DNA of 64,000 nt from Algoriphagus algorifonticola (GCF_007655305.1 NZ_VLOG01000066.1:40162-104161); one strand, 5' to 3'; shown: positions 1 through 8,561, numbered from the stretch's first letter. Notes: generated by a model from the letters alone, not told the origin. Made by a program: numbers and translations.

Positions 1-1
1 G

Positions 2-26
2 ATTTGGGTAAAATATAAACCCAAAT
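2..26 (+). promoter_or_regulatory. Short hairpin just upstream of first gene
   Basis: An 8-bp perfect inverted repeat, ATTTGGGT at 2-9 and ACCCAAAT at 19-26, ends four bases before the ATG at 31. It could be a 5' UTR stem or the tail of a terminator from a gene outside the window. The window edge prevents a decision. Confidence 0.35.
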
Positions 27-30
27 ACCC

Positions 31-1254
31 ATGCACCCAGAAAGTTTAATGATGTCCTATGGATACAAGCCGGAATGGTCTGAGGGAGCAGTCAAATGCC
101 CAATTTTTCAGACGTCCACTTTCGTATTCAAAAGCGCCCAAGAGGGAAAAGAGTTTTTTGAGCTTGCTTATGGCAAGCGGGAAAGAAATGTAGGCGAGCA
201 ACCTGGTTTGATTTACTCTCGCCTTAATAATCCGGATTTACAGATTTTGGAAGAAAGACTATCTCTCTGGGATCAAGCGGAAGAGTGTTGCGTTTTTGAG
301 AGCGGCATGTCTGCTATATCTACTGTTTTTCTTGAATTCCTGAGGCCGGGAGATGCCCTGCTTTACAGTATGCCTGTTTATGGCGGAACAGATCACTTTA
401 TCAACAAAGTTTTACCAGAATATGGGATCAAAGGAATCGGATTTACGGAGAATGAGACAGAAGATGAACTTTTGGCGAAAGCAAAAGGGCATCAAGTCAA
501 AATGGTATATGTAGAATCTCCCGCCAATCCTACCAACTCTCTCTTTGACTTGGAGCTATGCAGCAAAGTAGCAAAGCAATTAGGAGACAAAGAATCTCCC
601 GCTCAGCTTGTAGTGGATAATACTTATATGGGACCATTGTGGCAACACCCACTTCAGCACGGAGCGGATTTGGTTGTTTATTCCGCTACCAAATATATCG
701 GTGGGCACTCTGATCTGATAGCCGGAGCGGTATTGGGAAATGCCAAGCTGATGAAAAGAGTCAGAACCCTTCGGACATTTTTGGGAAATATGGCCGGACC
801 TTGGACAGGTTGGTTATTGATGAGAAGTTTGGAAACTCTAAAGGTTCGAATGACTCAGCAGGCTGAAAATGCCCGAAATGTGGCAGATTTTTTGAAAGCT
901 CATCCAAAAGTGGAAAAAGTATATTTCCTTGGGCATTTACAAGAAGGAGACCCGCAATACGATATTTATAAGAAACAGCTTAGCTGTGCCGGGGCGATGG
1001 TTTCTTTCGATATTAAAGGAGGAGAAAAAGAGGCCTTTGGTTTTCTGGATAATCTCAAATTATTCAAACTGGCCGTTTCCCTAGGGAGTACGGAGTCCTT
1101 AGCACAGCATCCGGCTACTATGACTCATTCGGATGTAAGTGATGCAGACCGAAAAATGTTGGGAATATCAGAAAAGTTGGTTCGCCTTTCCATAGGAGTG
1201 GAGCATTATGAAGACTTGGTTGCCGACGTCAGCCAGGCTCTAGAGCAGGTTTAA
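31..1254 (+). CDS. Cys/Met metabolism PLP-dependent enzyme (methionine gamma-lyase / cystathionine gamma-synthase family)
   Basis: A 407-aa fold-type I PLP enzyme that acts on sulfur amino acids in the cytosol. The family's landmarks are present: Tyr62 and Arg64 in the segment that contacts the neighbouring subunit's cofactor, the phosphate-binding SGMSA stretch at 91-95, Asp196 in VVDNTYM to hold the pyridine nitrogen, and the Schiff-base lysine K221 in SATKYIGG. The length is normal for the family. Sequence alone does not separate methionine gamma-lyase, cystathionine gamma-synthase/lyase and O-acetylhomoserine sulfhydrylase. The gene stands alone and ends at a terminator shared with the converging GNAT gene. 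Confidence 0.88.
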   Translation: MHPESLMMSYGYKPEWSEGAVKCPIFQTSTFVFKSAQEGKEFFELAYGKRERNVGEQPGLIYSRLNNPDLQILEERLSLWDQAEECCVFESGMSAISTVFLEFLRPGDALLYSMPVYGGTDHFINKVLPEYGIKGIGFTENETEDELLAKAKGHQVKMVYVESPANPTNSLFDLELCSKVAKQLGDKESPAQLVVDNTYMGPLWQHPLQHGADLVVYSATKYIGGHSDLIAGAVLGNAKLMKRVRTLRTFLGNMAGPWTGWLLMRSLETLKVRMTQQAENARNVADFLKAHPKVEKVYFLGHLQEGDPQYDIYKKQLSCAGAMVSFDIKGGEKEAFGFLDNLKLFKLAVSLGSTESLAQHPATMTHSDVSDADRKMLGISEKLVRLSIGVEHYEDLVADVSQALEQV

Positions 1255-1260
1255 GAAAAA

Positions 1261-1290
1261 AGGCGAGGATTATTCCTCGCCTCTTATTTT
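1261..1290. terminator. Bidirectional terminator
   Basis: A 9-bp stem, AGGCGAGGA (1261-1269) with TCCTCGCCT (1274-1282), is flanked by A- and T-rich tracts. It lies between two converging genes and overlaps the last codons of the GNAT gene, so it can serve both strands. Confidence 0.8.
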
Positions 1291-1794
1291 TACATATTGA
1301 AATAAGTCGCCGACTACTCCTCGTTTAATAAATGCTTTTTTCAAAATTGCCTCAGGAATATAGCCTGCTTTTTCAAGCACATTCATAGATTCCCCGTTGA
1401 AATCATATACTTGAGCATAAACTCGCTGAATGTCGAATTTGTCAAACAGGTGCTTGGTAAATAAACGCACAGCCTCCGTAGCAATTCCTTTTCGCCAAAA
1501 AGGTTCACCAACCCAGAAACCTAATTCCATATTGGTTCTCAATTCATCCTTCCCTCTTTCACAGCCGATTGCTCCTGCTAGTTTTCCTTGAAACTCTATA
1601 GCAAAATTCTGAGGGGGATTAAACTTTTGATTGTGTTCGATCCAATGCCGGGCATCGTGAATGGTATAAGGCTGAGGAAAACTATCCCTCAGATTCATGG
1701 CTATTTTTGGGTTGTTGGCAAGAGGATATAGCTGATGGAAATGGGCCTCATTCCATGTCACTAGGTTGATATCTCTTTCTCCGGCAATGATCAT
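1270..1794 (-). CDS. GNAT N-acetyltransferase, RimJ/RimL type
   Basis: A 174-aa acetyltransferase of the RimJ/RimL branch, which moves an acetyl group from acetyl-CoA to protein N-termini or small amines. The acetyl-CoA loop is visible as WRKGIATEAV at about residues 100-109. It is followed by the branch-typical N-x-x-S-x-x-VLEKAGY segment near 133-144, and ELGFWVGEPFW marks the preceding strand. The length matches the family. The substrate cannot be told from sequence. It converges on the upstream PLP enzyme and shares its terminator. Confidence 0.85.
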   Translation of the reverse strand: MIIAGERDINLVTWNEAHFHQLYPLANNPKIAMNLRDSFPQPYTIHDARHWIEHNQKFNPPQNFAIEFQGKLAGAIGCERGKDELRTNMELGFWVGEPFWRKGIATEAVRLFTKHLFDKFDIQRVYAQVYDFNGESMNVLEKAGYIPEAILKKAFIKRGVVGDLFQYVKIRGEE

Positions 1795-1878
1795 AAGAAC
1801 TTTTCAGTTATTTCTTCAAGATACTAGTCAAAAATCACATTCTGCAATATTCATTCAACAATTATGCAAAAGGAAAAA

Positions 1879-2955
1879 TTATTCCTCCAAACCCGAGCTC
1901 TGCATCTTCTCCAAGTTTTCTGCAAAGCGTAAAGCGGAGATAAATTCCTCAATGTGACCGTCCATTACCTCGGGTAGATTGTATACGGTTTTGTTGATTC
2001 TGTGATCCGTCACTCGTGATTGTGGATAATTATAGGTTCTGATTTTATCCGATCTATCTCCACTGCCAACCATAGATTTTCTTTGAGCTCCAACAGACTC
2101 ATTGTGTTTTGCCAGCTCAATTTCATACAATCTCGAACGAAGTACCTTCAATGCTTTCTCGAAGTTCTTGATTTGAGACTTTTCGTCCTGACATGTCACA
2201 ACCAATCCTGTAGGATTGTGAGTTAGTCTTACGGCAGAATAAGTGGTGTTGACAGATTGTCCTCCAGGCCCGGATGAGCAATAAGTATCTTTTCTGATAT
2301 CATTCATGTCCAAGTGTACCTCCACTTCGTCCATTTCAGGTAGAACTGCCACTGAAGCTGCTGAAGTATGAACTCTCCCTTGAGATTCGGTAGCTGGAAC
2401 TCGCTGAACTCTATGAACTCCCGATTCATATTTCATCATTCCATATACATCTGCACCGGAAATGGTAGCGATAATTTCCTTGTATCCACCTGCTGATCCA
2501 AAAGTTAAATCCAAAACAGTAAGCTTCCAATTCTGCATTTCGCAGAAACGCTCATACATTCTAAATAAATCTCCAGCAAAAATTGCGGCTTCATCCCCAC
2601 CGGTTCCTCCTCTAATTTCAAGAATACAGTCTTTGGAATCATTGGGATCCTTGGGGATGAGTAATTGCTTCAATTCATTTTCAAGCTCTTCTTTTCTTTC
2701 CTTTAACTCCTCCAACTCAGCCTTGGCCATATCTCGAAAGTCAGGATCTTTTTCTTTATCCAGAATTTCCTTAGAACTCGAAATATTTTGAAGGACTAGA
2801 TTATACTCATCGTATACAGCTACAATTTTTTCAAGGTCTTTATATTCCTTGGTTAGCTTGGCATACTTACTCATGTCCGCCATGGATTCAGGCAACACGA
2901 TCAGTTGACCCACTTCTTCAAACCGTTCTTTTATTGATTGTAATTTGTCCAGCAT
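1879..2955 (-). CDS. prfA: Peptide chain release factor 1
   Basis: A 358-aa class I release factor that frees the finished peptide at UAA and UAG stop codons. The PAT tripeptide (residues 187-189), which reads the stop codon in RF1, is present; RF2 would have SPF. The catalytic GGQ loop is at 231-233. The N-terminal coiled-coil domain, the central domain and the C-terminal basic tail are all present and of normal length. Unlike in many genomes, no prmC methyltransferase gene follows. The next gene downstream is a GNAT about 85 bp away. Confidence 0.97.
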   Translation of the reverse strand: MLDKLQSIKERFEEVGQLIVLPESMADMSKYAKLTKEYKDLEKIVAVYDEYNLVLQNISSSKEILDKEKDPDFRDMAKAELEELKERKEELENELKQLLIPKDPNDSKDCILEIRGGTGGDEAAIFAGDLFRMYERFCEMQNWKLTVLDLTFGSAGGYKEIIATISGADVYGMMKYESGVHRVQRVPATESQGRVHTSAASVAVLPEMDEVEVHLDMNDIRKDTYCSSGPGGQSVNTTYSAVRLTHNPTGLVVTCQDEKSQIKNFEKALKVLRSRLYEIELAKHNESVGAQRKSMVGSGDRSDKIRTYNYPQSRVTDHRINKTVYNLPEVMDGHIEEFISALRFAENLEKMQSSGLEE

Positions 2956-2973
2956 ACTATTTTATTCGCAAGG

Positions 2974-2981
2974 CAAAATTA
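2974..2981 (-). promoter_or_regulatory. Candidate -7 box for prfA
   Basis: On the minus strand the sequence reads TAATTTTG, an exact match to the Bacteroidota -7 consensus TAnnTTTG, 19 bases upstream of the prfA ATG. I see no clear -33 TTG at the expected distance. Confidence 0.45.
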
Positions 2982-3083
2982 AGGATTTATCTTTAGTTGC
3001 TGATTCCTTTCCTTATAATTGTATTTGTATCGTTTCGATTTGATTTTTCGTCTCCTGCATTGATATTATTATTGAAATTATGA

Positions 3084-3163
3084 AATGCCCATGAGGAAAA
3101 ATCTCACACAACTTGTCCCGTCCGCCGCGGCGGATCGGGAGGGGGATGATTATCCTGGGCATT
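3084..3163. repeat. Nested palindromic (REP-like) element
   Basis: Outer arms AATGCCCA (3084-3091) and TGGGCATT (3156-3163) pair perfectly. Inside lies a GC-rich palindrome at 3116-3140 whose centre is CCGCCGCGGCGG, with TCCCG/CGGGA ends and one bulge. The GC-rich centre contrasts sharply with the AT-rich spacer around it. It lies between divergent prfA and the Kazal gene. It looks like a REP-type intergenic element rather than a terminator, because no T-run follows. Confidence 0.6.
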
Positions 3164-3197
3164 CCATCTGACCACTGAAAAAACAAATTATAAACAG

Positions 3198-3428
3198 ATG
3201 AAACGATTATCCTTTATATCAGCGATTTGCGTTCTCCTCTTTTCAGCATTTCAATGCGATGAAGAGCTTCCACCTGATTGTTATGATTCAAGGTTAGTCA
3301 AGGATACTGCAGCTTGCTACCAAATCTATGCACCTGTATGTGGGTGTAATGGGATTACCTATGGCAATGATTGTGAGGCTAGGTCCAGAGGGATTACTTC
3401 CTTTACCCAAGGTACTTGTGGGGATTAA
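3198..3428 (+). CDS. Small secreted Kazal-type protease inhibitor domain protein
   Basis: A 76-aa exported protein. Residues 1-20 form a hydrophobic signal segment ending at Cys20. That may be a lipidation site, although AFQC is a weak lipobox. The mature part is a single Kazal-like domain with Cys28, 40, 48, 50, 59 and 74. The hallmark PVCGCNGITYGNDCEA stretch runs from 47 and GTC closes the domain. Kazal domains inhibit serine proteases by a substrate-like loop. The natural target is unknown; protection against predators' or the cell's own secreted proteases is only a guess. A strong terminator follows. Confidence 0.75.
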   Translation: MKRLSFISAICVLLFSAFQCDEELPPDCYDSRLVKDTAACYQIYAPVCGCNGITYGNDCEARSRGITSFTQGTCGD

Positions 3429-3435
3429 AAAAGTA

Positions 3436-3465
3436 AAGGCCTTCAGAAATGAAGGCCTTGGATAT
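3436..3465. terminator. Terminator after Kazal gene / glmS
   Basis: AAGGCCTTC (3436-3444) pairs with GAAGGCCTT (3451-3459) around a 6-nt loop, with an A-run before it. It sits between two converging genes. The A-run upstream would be a T-run for glmS on the minus strand. Confidence 0.75.
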
Positions 3466-5306
3466 TATTCAACTGTCACTGATTTTGCGAGGTTTCTAGG
3501 TTGGTCTACATTACAGCCTCTCATCACTGCGATGTGATAGGATAGCAATTGAAGAGGAATTACTGAAACCAATGGAGCAAAAGCTTCGTGAGTTTCCGGT
3601 ATCTCTATGACGTGATCAGCCATACTTTTCACCTGAGTATCTCCTTCAGTCACTACTGCAATTACTTTTCCTTTTCTTGCTTTCACTTCCTGAATGTTAC
3701 TTACCACTTTCTCATAAGAACTATCCTGAGTAGCGATAAAGATTACTGGCATCTCCTCATCAATCAAGGCAATAGGACCATGCTTCATTTCCGCTGCAGG
3801 ATAACCTTCCGCATGGATATAAGAGATTTCCTTCAGTTTCAAAGCGCCCTCCAAGGCTACAGGAAAGTTGTAACCTCTTCCCAGATAAAGTGCATTTCTC
3901 ACGTCCTTGTATTCGGAAGCGATATATTCGATTTGCTTATTTGTCTGCAAAGCTTTTTCCACTTTGGATGGAATAGCCGCAAGTTCATGCAGCAACTGGA
4001 TGTAACGACTTTCCGGAAGCGTTCCTCTTTGGTAACCTAACTTCAAAGCCATCATAGCCAAAACTGAGATTTGGGCCGTAAATGCTTTTGTTGAAGCTAC
4101 TCCGATTTCTGGTCCCGCGTGAGTATAGGATCCGGCATGGGTTGTTCTTGGGATAGAAGAACCCACCACATTACAAACACCAAATATGGTTGCTCCCTTT
4201 GACTTTGCCAGTTCAATAGCAGCTAAGGTATCTGCGGTTTCTCCTGATTGAGAAATTGCGATTACAAAGTCTTTATCATTGATGACTGGGTTTCTGTATC
4301 TGAATTCAGATGCATATTCTACTTCTACAGGAACTCTGGCAAATTCTTCGAACAAATACTCAGCAACCAAGCCTGCATGCCAGGATGTACCGCAAGCCGT
4401 GATGATAATCCGCTCAGCATTTTGGAATTTGTTCATGTAATCACGTAGACCACCTAAAACCAATCTTCCGGATTTTGCATCCAATCTTCCTCTCAAACAG
4501 TCAGCGATGGATTTGGGCTGCTCATAGATCTCCTTCAACATGAAGTGATCATAGCCTCCCTTTTCAATCGCTTCCAATTCCATCTCCAATTGATTGATGT
4601 ATGGATTGGTCTCTACGTTTTCTATGGTTTTTACCTGAAGCCTATTATTACGGATTACAGCTATTTCGTAATCATCCAAATAAACCACCTTGTTGGTATA
4701 CTCAATAATAGGGGTTGCATCGGAGGCCAGGAAATACTCATCTTCTCCAACACCGATAACCAAAGGAGAACCTTTTCTAGCTGCAATGAGGGTATCAGGC
4801 TCTTCTTTGTTGATCAGAACGATAGCATAAGCGCCTACCACCTTGTGCAGTGCCAGCCGCAATGCTTCTTCTAAAGAGCATTTATTATGAAGCTGAATGT
4901 CCTCAATGAATTTGATGAATACCTCAGTATCAGTTTCTGAATGAAACTTATATCCTTTCTGAATCAAGTCTTTCTTTAGGACCTCATAATTCTCAATAAT
5001 CCCATTGTGGATCATTGCTAGTTTTTCGGAAGAAGAATAATGAGGGTGAGCATTTACATCATTAGGTTCACCGTGAGTAGCCCATCTTGTATGACCGATT
5101 CCAATATTGGATTTGATATCACCATTGGACTCCAAGTGTTTTTCCAACTCAGAGACCTTTCCTTTCTTTTTATAAATACTAAGGCCATTATGATCCAGCA
5201 AAGCAACGCCTGCACTATCGTATCCTCTATACTCTAATCTTCTTAGACCTTTGATAATAATGGGAAGAGCTTCTTGCTGCCCCACATATGCTACAATTCC
5301 ACACAT
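3465..5306 (-). CDS. glmS: Glutamine-fructose-6-phosphate aminotransferase (isomerizing)
   Basis: A 613-aa enzyme that makes glucosamine-6-phosphate from fructose-6-phosphate and glutamine, the first step towards UDP-GlcNAc for peptidoglycan and LPS. The start MCGIVAYVG places the nucleophilic cysteine at position 2, as required for the N-terminal glutaminase domain (about 2-220). Two SIS sugar-isomerase domains follow (about 290-430 and 460-600). The C-terminus NLAKSVTVE is the family's conserved end. I see no glmS ribozyme upstream; the 5' region to the next gene is about 120 bp. Confidence 0.97.
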   Translation of the reverse strand: MCGIVAYVGQQEALPIIIKGLRRLEYRGYDSAGVALLDHNGLSIYKKKGKVSELEKHLESNGDIKSNIGIGHTRWATHGEPNDVNAHPHYSSSEKLAMIHNGIIENYEVLKKDLIQKGYKFHSETDTEVFIKFIEDIQLHNKCSLEEALRLALHKVVGAYAIVLINKEEPDTLIAARKGSPLVIGVGEDEYFLASDATPIIEYTNKVVYLDDYEIAVIRNNRLQVKTIENVETNPYINQLEMELEAIEKGGYDHFMLKEIYEQPKSIADCLRGRLDAKSGRLVLGGLRDYMNKFQNAERIIITACGTSWHAGLVAEYLFEEFARVPVEVEYASEFRYRNPVINDKDFVIAISQSGETADTLAAIELAKSKGATIFGVCNVVGSSIPRTTHAGSYTHAGPEIGVASTKAFTAQISVLAMMALKLGYQRGTLPESRYIQLLHELAAIPSKVEKALQTNKQIEYIASEYKDVRNALYLGRGYNFPVALEGALKLKEISYIHAEGYPAAEMKHGPIALIDEEMPVIFIATQDSSYEKVVSNIQEVKARKGKVIAVVTEGDTQVKSMADHVIEIPETHEAFAPLVSVIPLQLLSYHIAVMRGCNVDQPRNLAKSVTVE

Positions 5307-5369
5307 ATTGAAAAATTCTTTTTGTTTTCTAGAACTTGCACAAAGAAACAGCTTTCATGCCAAAAAAAA

Positions 5370-5405
5370 GAATCCACTTTCTTAAAATTTGAAAGTGGAC
5401 TCTTT
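5370..5405 (-). terminator. Terminator of the DUF4270 gene
   Basis: ATCCACTTTC (5372-5381) pairs with GAAAGTGGAC (5391-5400) apart from the outermost base pair. On the minus strand a T-rich run follows (the A8 tract just before 5371). It lies between the DUF4270 gene and glmS, both on the minus strand. Confidence 0.75.
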
Positions 5406-5427
5406 TAGCTTCTTAAAAAGCAGTTTT

Positions 5428-6822
5428 TTATTTGATTTTTGAATAGATGGCTTTGACTTTGATTCTGTTCTTATTGACAATAAATTGTCTGAAAGATCTT
5501 TTAAAGTCATCTCCATTTGTTTCTGGAGAGTTACCGTACAATAACCAGTCTTTTCTTTGAAGCTGATTTCTGTATAATGCGTTGGTATAAGAAGTAATTA
5601 ACATACTGTACACCTTATCATTTGAGTTGTATCGGCCTATTGCTGGTGCCCTTACAGCAGGCTCCTCATTACCTTCTGAAATCAACTCTATCTGAGGTTG
5701 ACCATCCCTTTGAACTGTCAATGGCTGCTTATCACTTGCCCGGCTTAATCGCTCGTTAGTTCCATCTGTAAAGTAGCTTACAAAAAAAGAAGGAGGGTTT
5801 TGACCAGTTGGAACTTCATTTATTTCTCCTAAAACAAATTCTACTTGCTGGAAAATAGCCCCATTTAAAGTGTCTAAGAAATTATCAAACGGAGCTGTAT
5901 TAACTTTCATGGCAATCCCGAGATTCGCTTTAAGCCCAACTAAATCTCCGGTATTGTAAGCTTTACCAGGTTCAGTAATTATCGATGTTGGAGTACCATT
6001 TCTGTCACTTTTTACTCCATTAAAACTCCTAGACGAGGAAGTATTGATTTCGTAAACTTGAGATAACGTATCTCCCTGATAATGGTAATAAATATCGAAT
6101 TTGGTTTCAAACCCAAGGTTTACTCCAATAGTCGTATTCTGACCTTCCCCAGATTTGACTGCAATTCCTGGAAAGTATCTTCTAAAACTGAAAATATCAT
6201 TGAATTCTGTTCCCCTTTTTAATTTTCCAAATAAATCCTCAGCGAAATCTTGATCTACTGGAAATGTTAAGGTTGTATCTTTTGTTTCACCAAAATTTAC
6301 ACTAGAAAAGGCCAATGGCTGTTCCTCAAATCGTAATTCGTTGAAATTATAATAGGAGGTGTCTAAAATTGGCTCTGCCAGCCTATGAATACTAAAGTAT
6401 TTTGGTTGATCTAAGTTCCGACCATTAACACTAACCACATCCAAACGGAAAAAAATAGAGTCCAAAATGGCTTCGCTTTTTGGTCTTTCCGCTCTGGAAT
6501 CGAAATACATTCTCGAGTATCCAATTCCTGTGGTTTTTCCAAAATATGGATCAACTTCTTCACCAACTACCAATAATCCTTGATTGGTGGTGTTAAAAGA
6601 GTCCAATAACACAACTTCCGCAGGTAGATCGAATTCAGCGAAAAAAACACCCACTTGGTTGTTTCCCGGAGCTAATTCGAGTCCTACGGAAGCTGGATCG
6701 GAACAAGAACTAATTAGAATTGTAAATAGTAATCCCAAGCAGGCTAATTTAGCCCGCAAGATTTGTGTATATGCCGTAAAGCTCTTCGTGAGCTTGTTCT
6801 TCTTCGTCAATGCTGATTTCAA
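5428..6822 (-). CDS. DUF4270 family lipoprotein
   Basis: A 464-aa protein of a family restricted largely to Bacteroidota and of unknown role. The N-terminal part has a hydrophobic stretch ending in LISSC, a good lipobox, so the mature protein is probably an outer-membrane-anchored lipoprotein. The ATG at 6822 overlaps the upstream GT5-like gene by 74 bases and gives a long 39-residue leader. A TTG at 6759 would give a conventional 19-residue leader and only an 11-base overlap. Either way the two genes are translationally linked. The neighbourhood with the GT5-like protein and panC/panD is one I recognise from other Bacteroidota. Function unknown. Confidence 0.8.
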   Translation of the reverse strand: MKSALTKKNKLTKSFTAYTQILRAKLACLGLLFTILISSCSDPASVGLELAPGNNQVGVFFAEFDLPAEVVLLDSFNTTNQGLLVVGEEVDPYFGKTTGIGYSRMYFDSRAERPKSEAILDSIFFRLDVVSVNGRNLDQPKYFSIHRLAEPILDTSYYNFNELRFEEQPLAFSSVNFGETKDTTLTFPVDQDFAEDLFGKLKRGTEFNDIFSFRRYFPGIAVKSGEGQNTTIGVNLGFETKFDIYYHYQGDTLSQVYEINTSSSRSFNGVKSDRNGTPTSIITEPGKAYNTGDLVGLKANLGIAMKVNTAPFDNFLDTLNGAIFQQVEFVLGEINEVPTGQNPPSFFVSYFTDGTNERLSRASDKQPLTVQRDGQPQIELISEGNEEPAVRAPAIGRYNSNDKVYSMLITSYTNALYRNQLQRKDWLLYGNSPETNGDDFKRSFRQFIVNKNRIKVKAIYSKIK

Positions 6823-7561
6823 ACTTCTTATCTTTTGAGAAATCTTCTATTAATTGAGTTAATTCGTCAGAAACTTCTCCGCCCTTCACTACTAAATCGG
6901 CATATTCCATACCCATACGAATAAAGCCTTCGAAGTCTTTGCTTTCCAAAGGTGCTAAAATAGTGTCATCAATGTCCACCATCTTAACCTTGTTTAACAA
7001 ATCATCGCCAAAGGTATGAGAAAATCCGTTGTTGTAGATAGCAAAAACTGATTTAGTGTCTTTGAATAATGGCTCATTCTTGTAAGTCGTCTTCAAATAC
7101 ATTGGAATCAAGGAAGTCATCCAGTCATTGCAATGTACAATATCTGGTGCCCATCCCAATTTCTTGACAGTTTCGATTACTCCCTTACAGAAGAAAATGG
7201 CTCTCTCGTCATTGTCTTCATAGAATTTTTGCTGCTTGTCATGGAATACGCTCTTTCGCTGGAAGTAGTCCTCATTATCGATGAAGTAAACCTGAAGCTT
7301 AGCATTCGGAATGGAGGCTACCTTGATCACCAACGGCTTTTCTTCTTCACCAACAGCAATGTTAATTCCAGAAAGTCTTACAACTTCATGAAGTCTGTTT
7401 TTTCGCTCATTGATCAATCCAAACCGAGGTACCAAAATACGGATTTCCATACCACGCTCTTGCATGGCTTGAGGAAGTGTTCGTAGGAAATTGGCTACTT
7501 CTGAAGTCTGGAGAAAAGGGTTGATTTCACTGGCAACGTAGAGGATACGTAATTTAGACAT
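6749..7561 (-). CDS. GT5-like N-terminal half protein (glycogen/starch synthase catalytic-domain relative)
   Basis: A 270-aa protein matching only the N-terminal Rossmann half of glycogen synthase (GT5), about half the usual 470-500 aa. The fold start is clear (LRILYVASEINPF), as are DIVHCNDWMTSLIP and YNNGFSHTF. Two things needed for glucan synthesis are missing. The K-x-G-G-L ADP-glucose motif is replaced by LQTSEVANF, and the entire C-terminal GT-B half with its catalytic glutamates is absent. It is therefore unlikely to be a working glycogen synthase. The sequence continues smoothly to its stop, so I see no sign of recent truncation. It is transcribed with the DUF4270 gene and divergently from panC. 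Confidence 0.72.
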   Translation of the reverse strand: MSKLRILYVASEINPFLQTSEVANFLRTLPQAMQERGMEIRILVPRFGLINERKNRLHEVVRLSGINIAVGEEEKPLVIKVASIPNAKLQVYFIDNEDYFQRKSVFHDKQQKFYEDNDERAIFFCKGVIETVKKLGWAPDIVHCNDWMTSLIPMYLKTTYKNEPLFKDTKSVFAIYNNGFSHTFGDDLLNKVKMVDIDDTILAPLESKDFEGFIRMGMEYADLVVKGGEVSDELTQLIEDFSKDKKFEISIDEEEQAHEELYGIYTNLAG

Positions 7562-7648
7562 GCTATATATTTTTTATGTAAAGTGATAAACAACGGCACA
7601 AATATAATAAAAAAAGCCTGAAATGCCTTGTTTTTCTGGATATTAATC

Positions 7649-7656
7649 TAGTTTTG
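7649..7656 (+). promoter_or_regulatory. Promoter -7 box for panC
   Basis: TAGTTTTG matches TAnnTTTG. A TTG at 7628-7630 lies 18 bases upstream, a plausible -33 element. The panC GTG start is 32 bases downstream. Confidence 0.55.
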
Positions 7657-7687
7657 CCTCTATTTACCCAAAAGTATCCCCTATCCC

Positions 7688-8536
7688 GTGCAGGTATTCC
7701 GTACAGGGGCCGATTGGAACAAAATCAGGCTCCAATTCATTCAATCAAATAAATCCATAGGTCTCGTGCCGACAATGGGTGCCCTGCATCAAGGGCATTT
7801 GGATTTAGTAAAAAAATGTGGAGCTCAGGCAGATTGTACAGTAGTTTCCATTTTCGTCAATCCTACTCAGTTCAATAATCAGGAAGACTTCGAAAAATAC
7901 CCTTCCAGTGTAAAGGAGGACCTCGACCTTTTGGAATCAGCAGGAGTCCATTATGTGTTTTTACCAGAAGTTGGCACGATGTACCCCAGTTCTCCGGTGC
8001 TCAAATTAAATTTTGGCCACCTTGAAAGGATTTTAGAGGGGGCCTTTCGCCCAGGACATTTTAATGGAGTTGGAGTGATTGTGTCCAAGCTGTTTCACAT
8101 CATTCGTCCCGATCTTGCCTTTTTTGGTCAAAAAGATTTACAGCAAGTGGCAATCATTCAAACCTTGGTGAGAGACCTTTCTTTTCCTATTGAAATAATT
8201 GTAGTGCCTACCAGAAGAGAAGAGGATGGACTTGCCATGTCTTCAAGAAATAGACGCTTATCTGATCTGGAGAGAAAAACAGCCTTAATCATTTTTGAAA
8301 GTTTATCGGTAGCGGCGAAGGAACTGAAAGAAGGCAAGGAGTGGTTAGTTGTACAAGAACAAATCTTCCGACAGTTTCAAGAACAAGAATCCGTGAAACT
8401 CGAGTATTTCGAATTGGTAGAAAGAGAGGCTTTTGAAATAAAAAAGCAGTTTGACCCACATCAAAAAATGGCAATTTGTGCTGCCGCTTATGTGGGAGAA
8501 ATTCGATTGATCGATAACCTCATAATTAATTCTTAA
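7688..8536 (+). CDS. panC: Pantothenate synthetase
   Basis: A 282-aa ATP-dependent ligase that joins pantoate and beta-alanine to make pantothenate, the precursor of coenzyme [12 protein letters not shown] (about 28-38) carries the HIGH-type ATP motif of this nucleotidyltransferase-fold family. IFVNPTQF and FGQKDLQQ follow, and the [14 protein letters not shown] ending is typical. The start is a GTG at 7688, supported by the length of the N-terminal strand before TMGALH; the next ATG would remove it. panD follows after 25 bases, so the beta-alanine supplier and the ligase are co-transcribed. Confidence 0.96.
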   Translation: MQVFRTGADWNKIRLQFIQSNKSIGLVPTMGALHQGHLDLVKKCGAQADCTVVSIFVNPTQFNNQEDFEKYPSSVKEDLDLLESAGVHYVFLPEVGTMYPSSPVLKLNFGHLERILEGAFRPGHFNGVGVIVSKLFHIIRPDLAFFGQKDLQQVAIIQTLVRDLSFPIEIIVVPTRREEDGLAMSSRNRRLSDLERKTALIIFESLSVAAKELKEGKEWLVVQEQIFRQFQEQESVKLEYFELVEREAFEIKKQFDPHQKMAICAAAYVGEIRLIDNLIINS

Positions 8537-8541
8537 TTTTG
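8534..8541 (+). promoter_or_regulatory. Possible internal -7 box before panD
   Basis: TAATTTTG overlaps the panC stop codon and lies 21 bases before the panD ATG. It fits TAnnTTTG and could give panD its own transcript. The composition is common in AT-rich spacers, so this is only suggestive. Confidence 0.35.
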
Positions 8542-8561
8542 CGGCCGGAAAAACTAAGCCA

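Noticed and set aside
6749..7561. Calling this gene glgA
   Set aside because: Half length and lacking the ADP-glucose motif.
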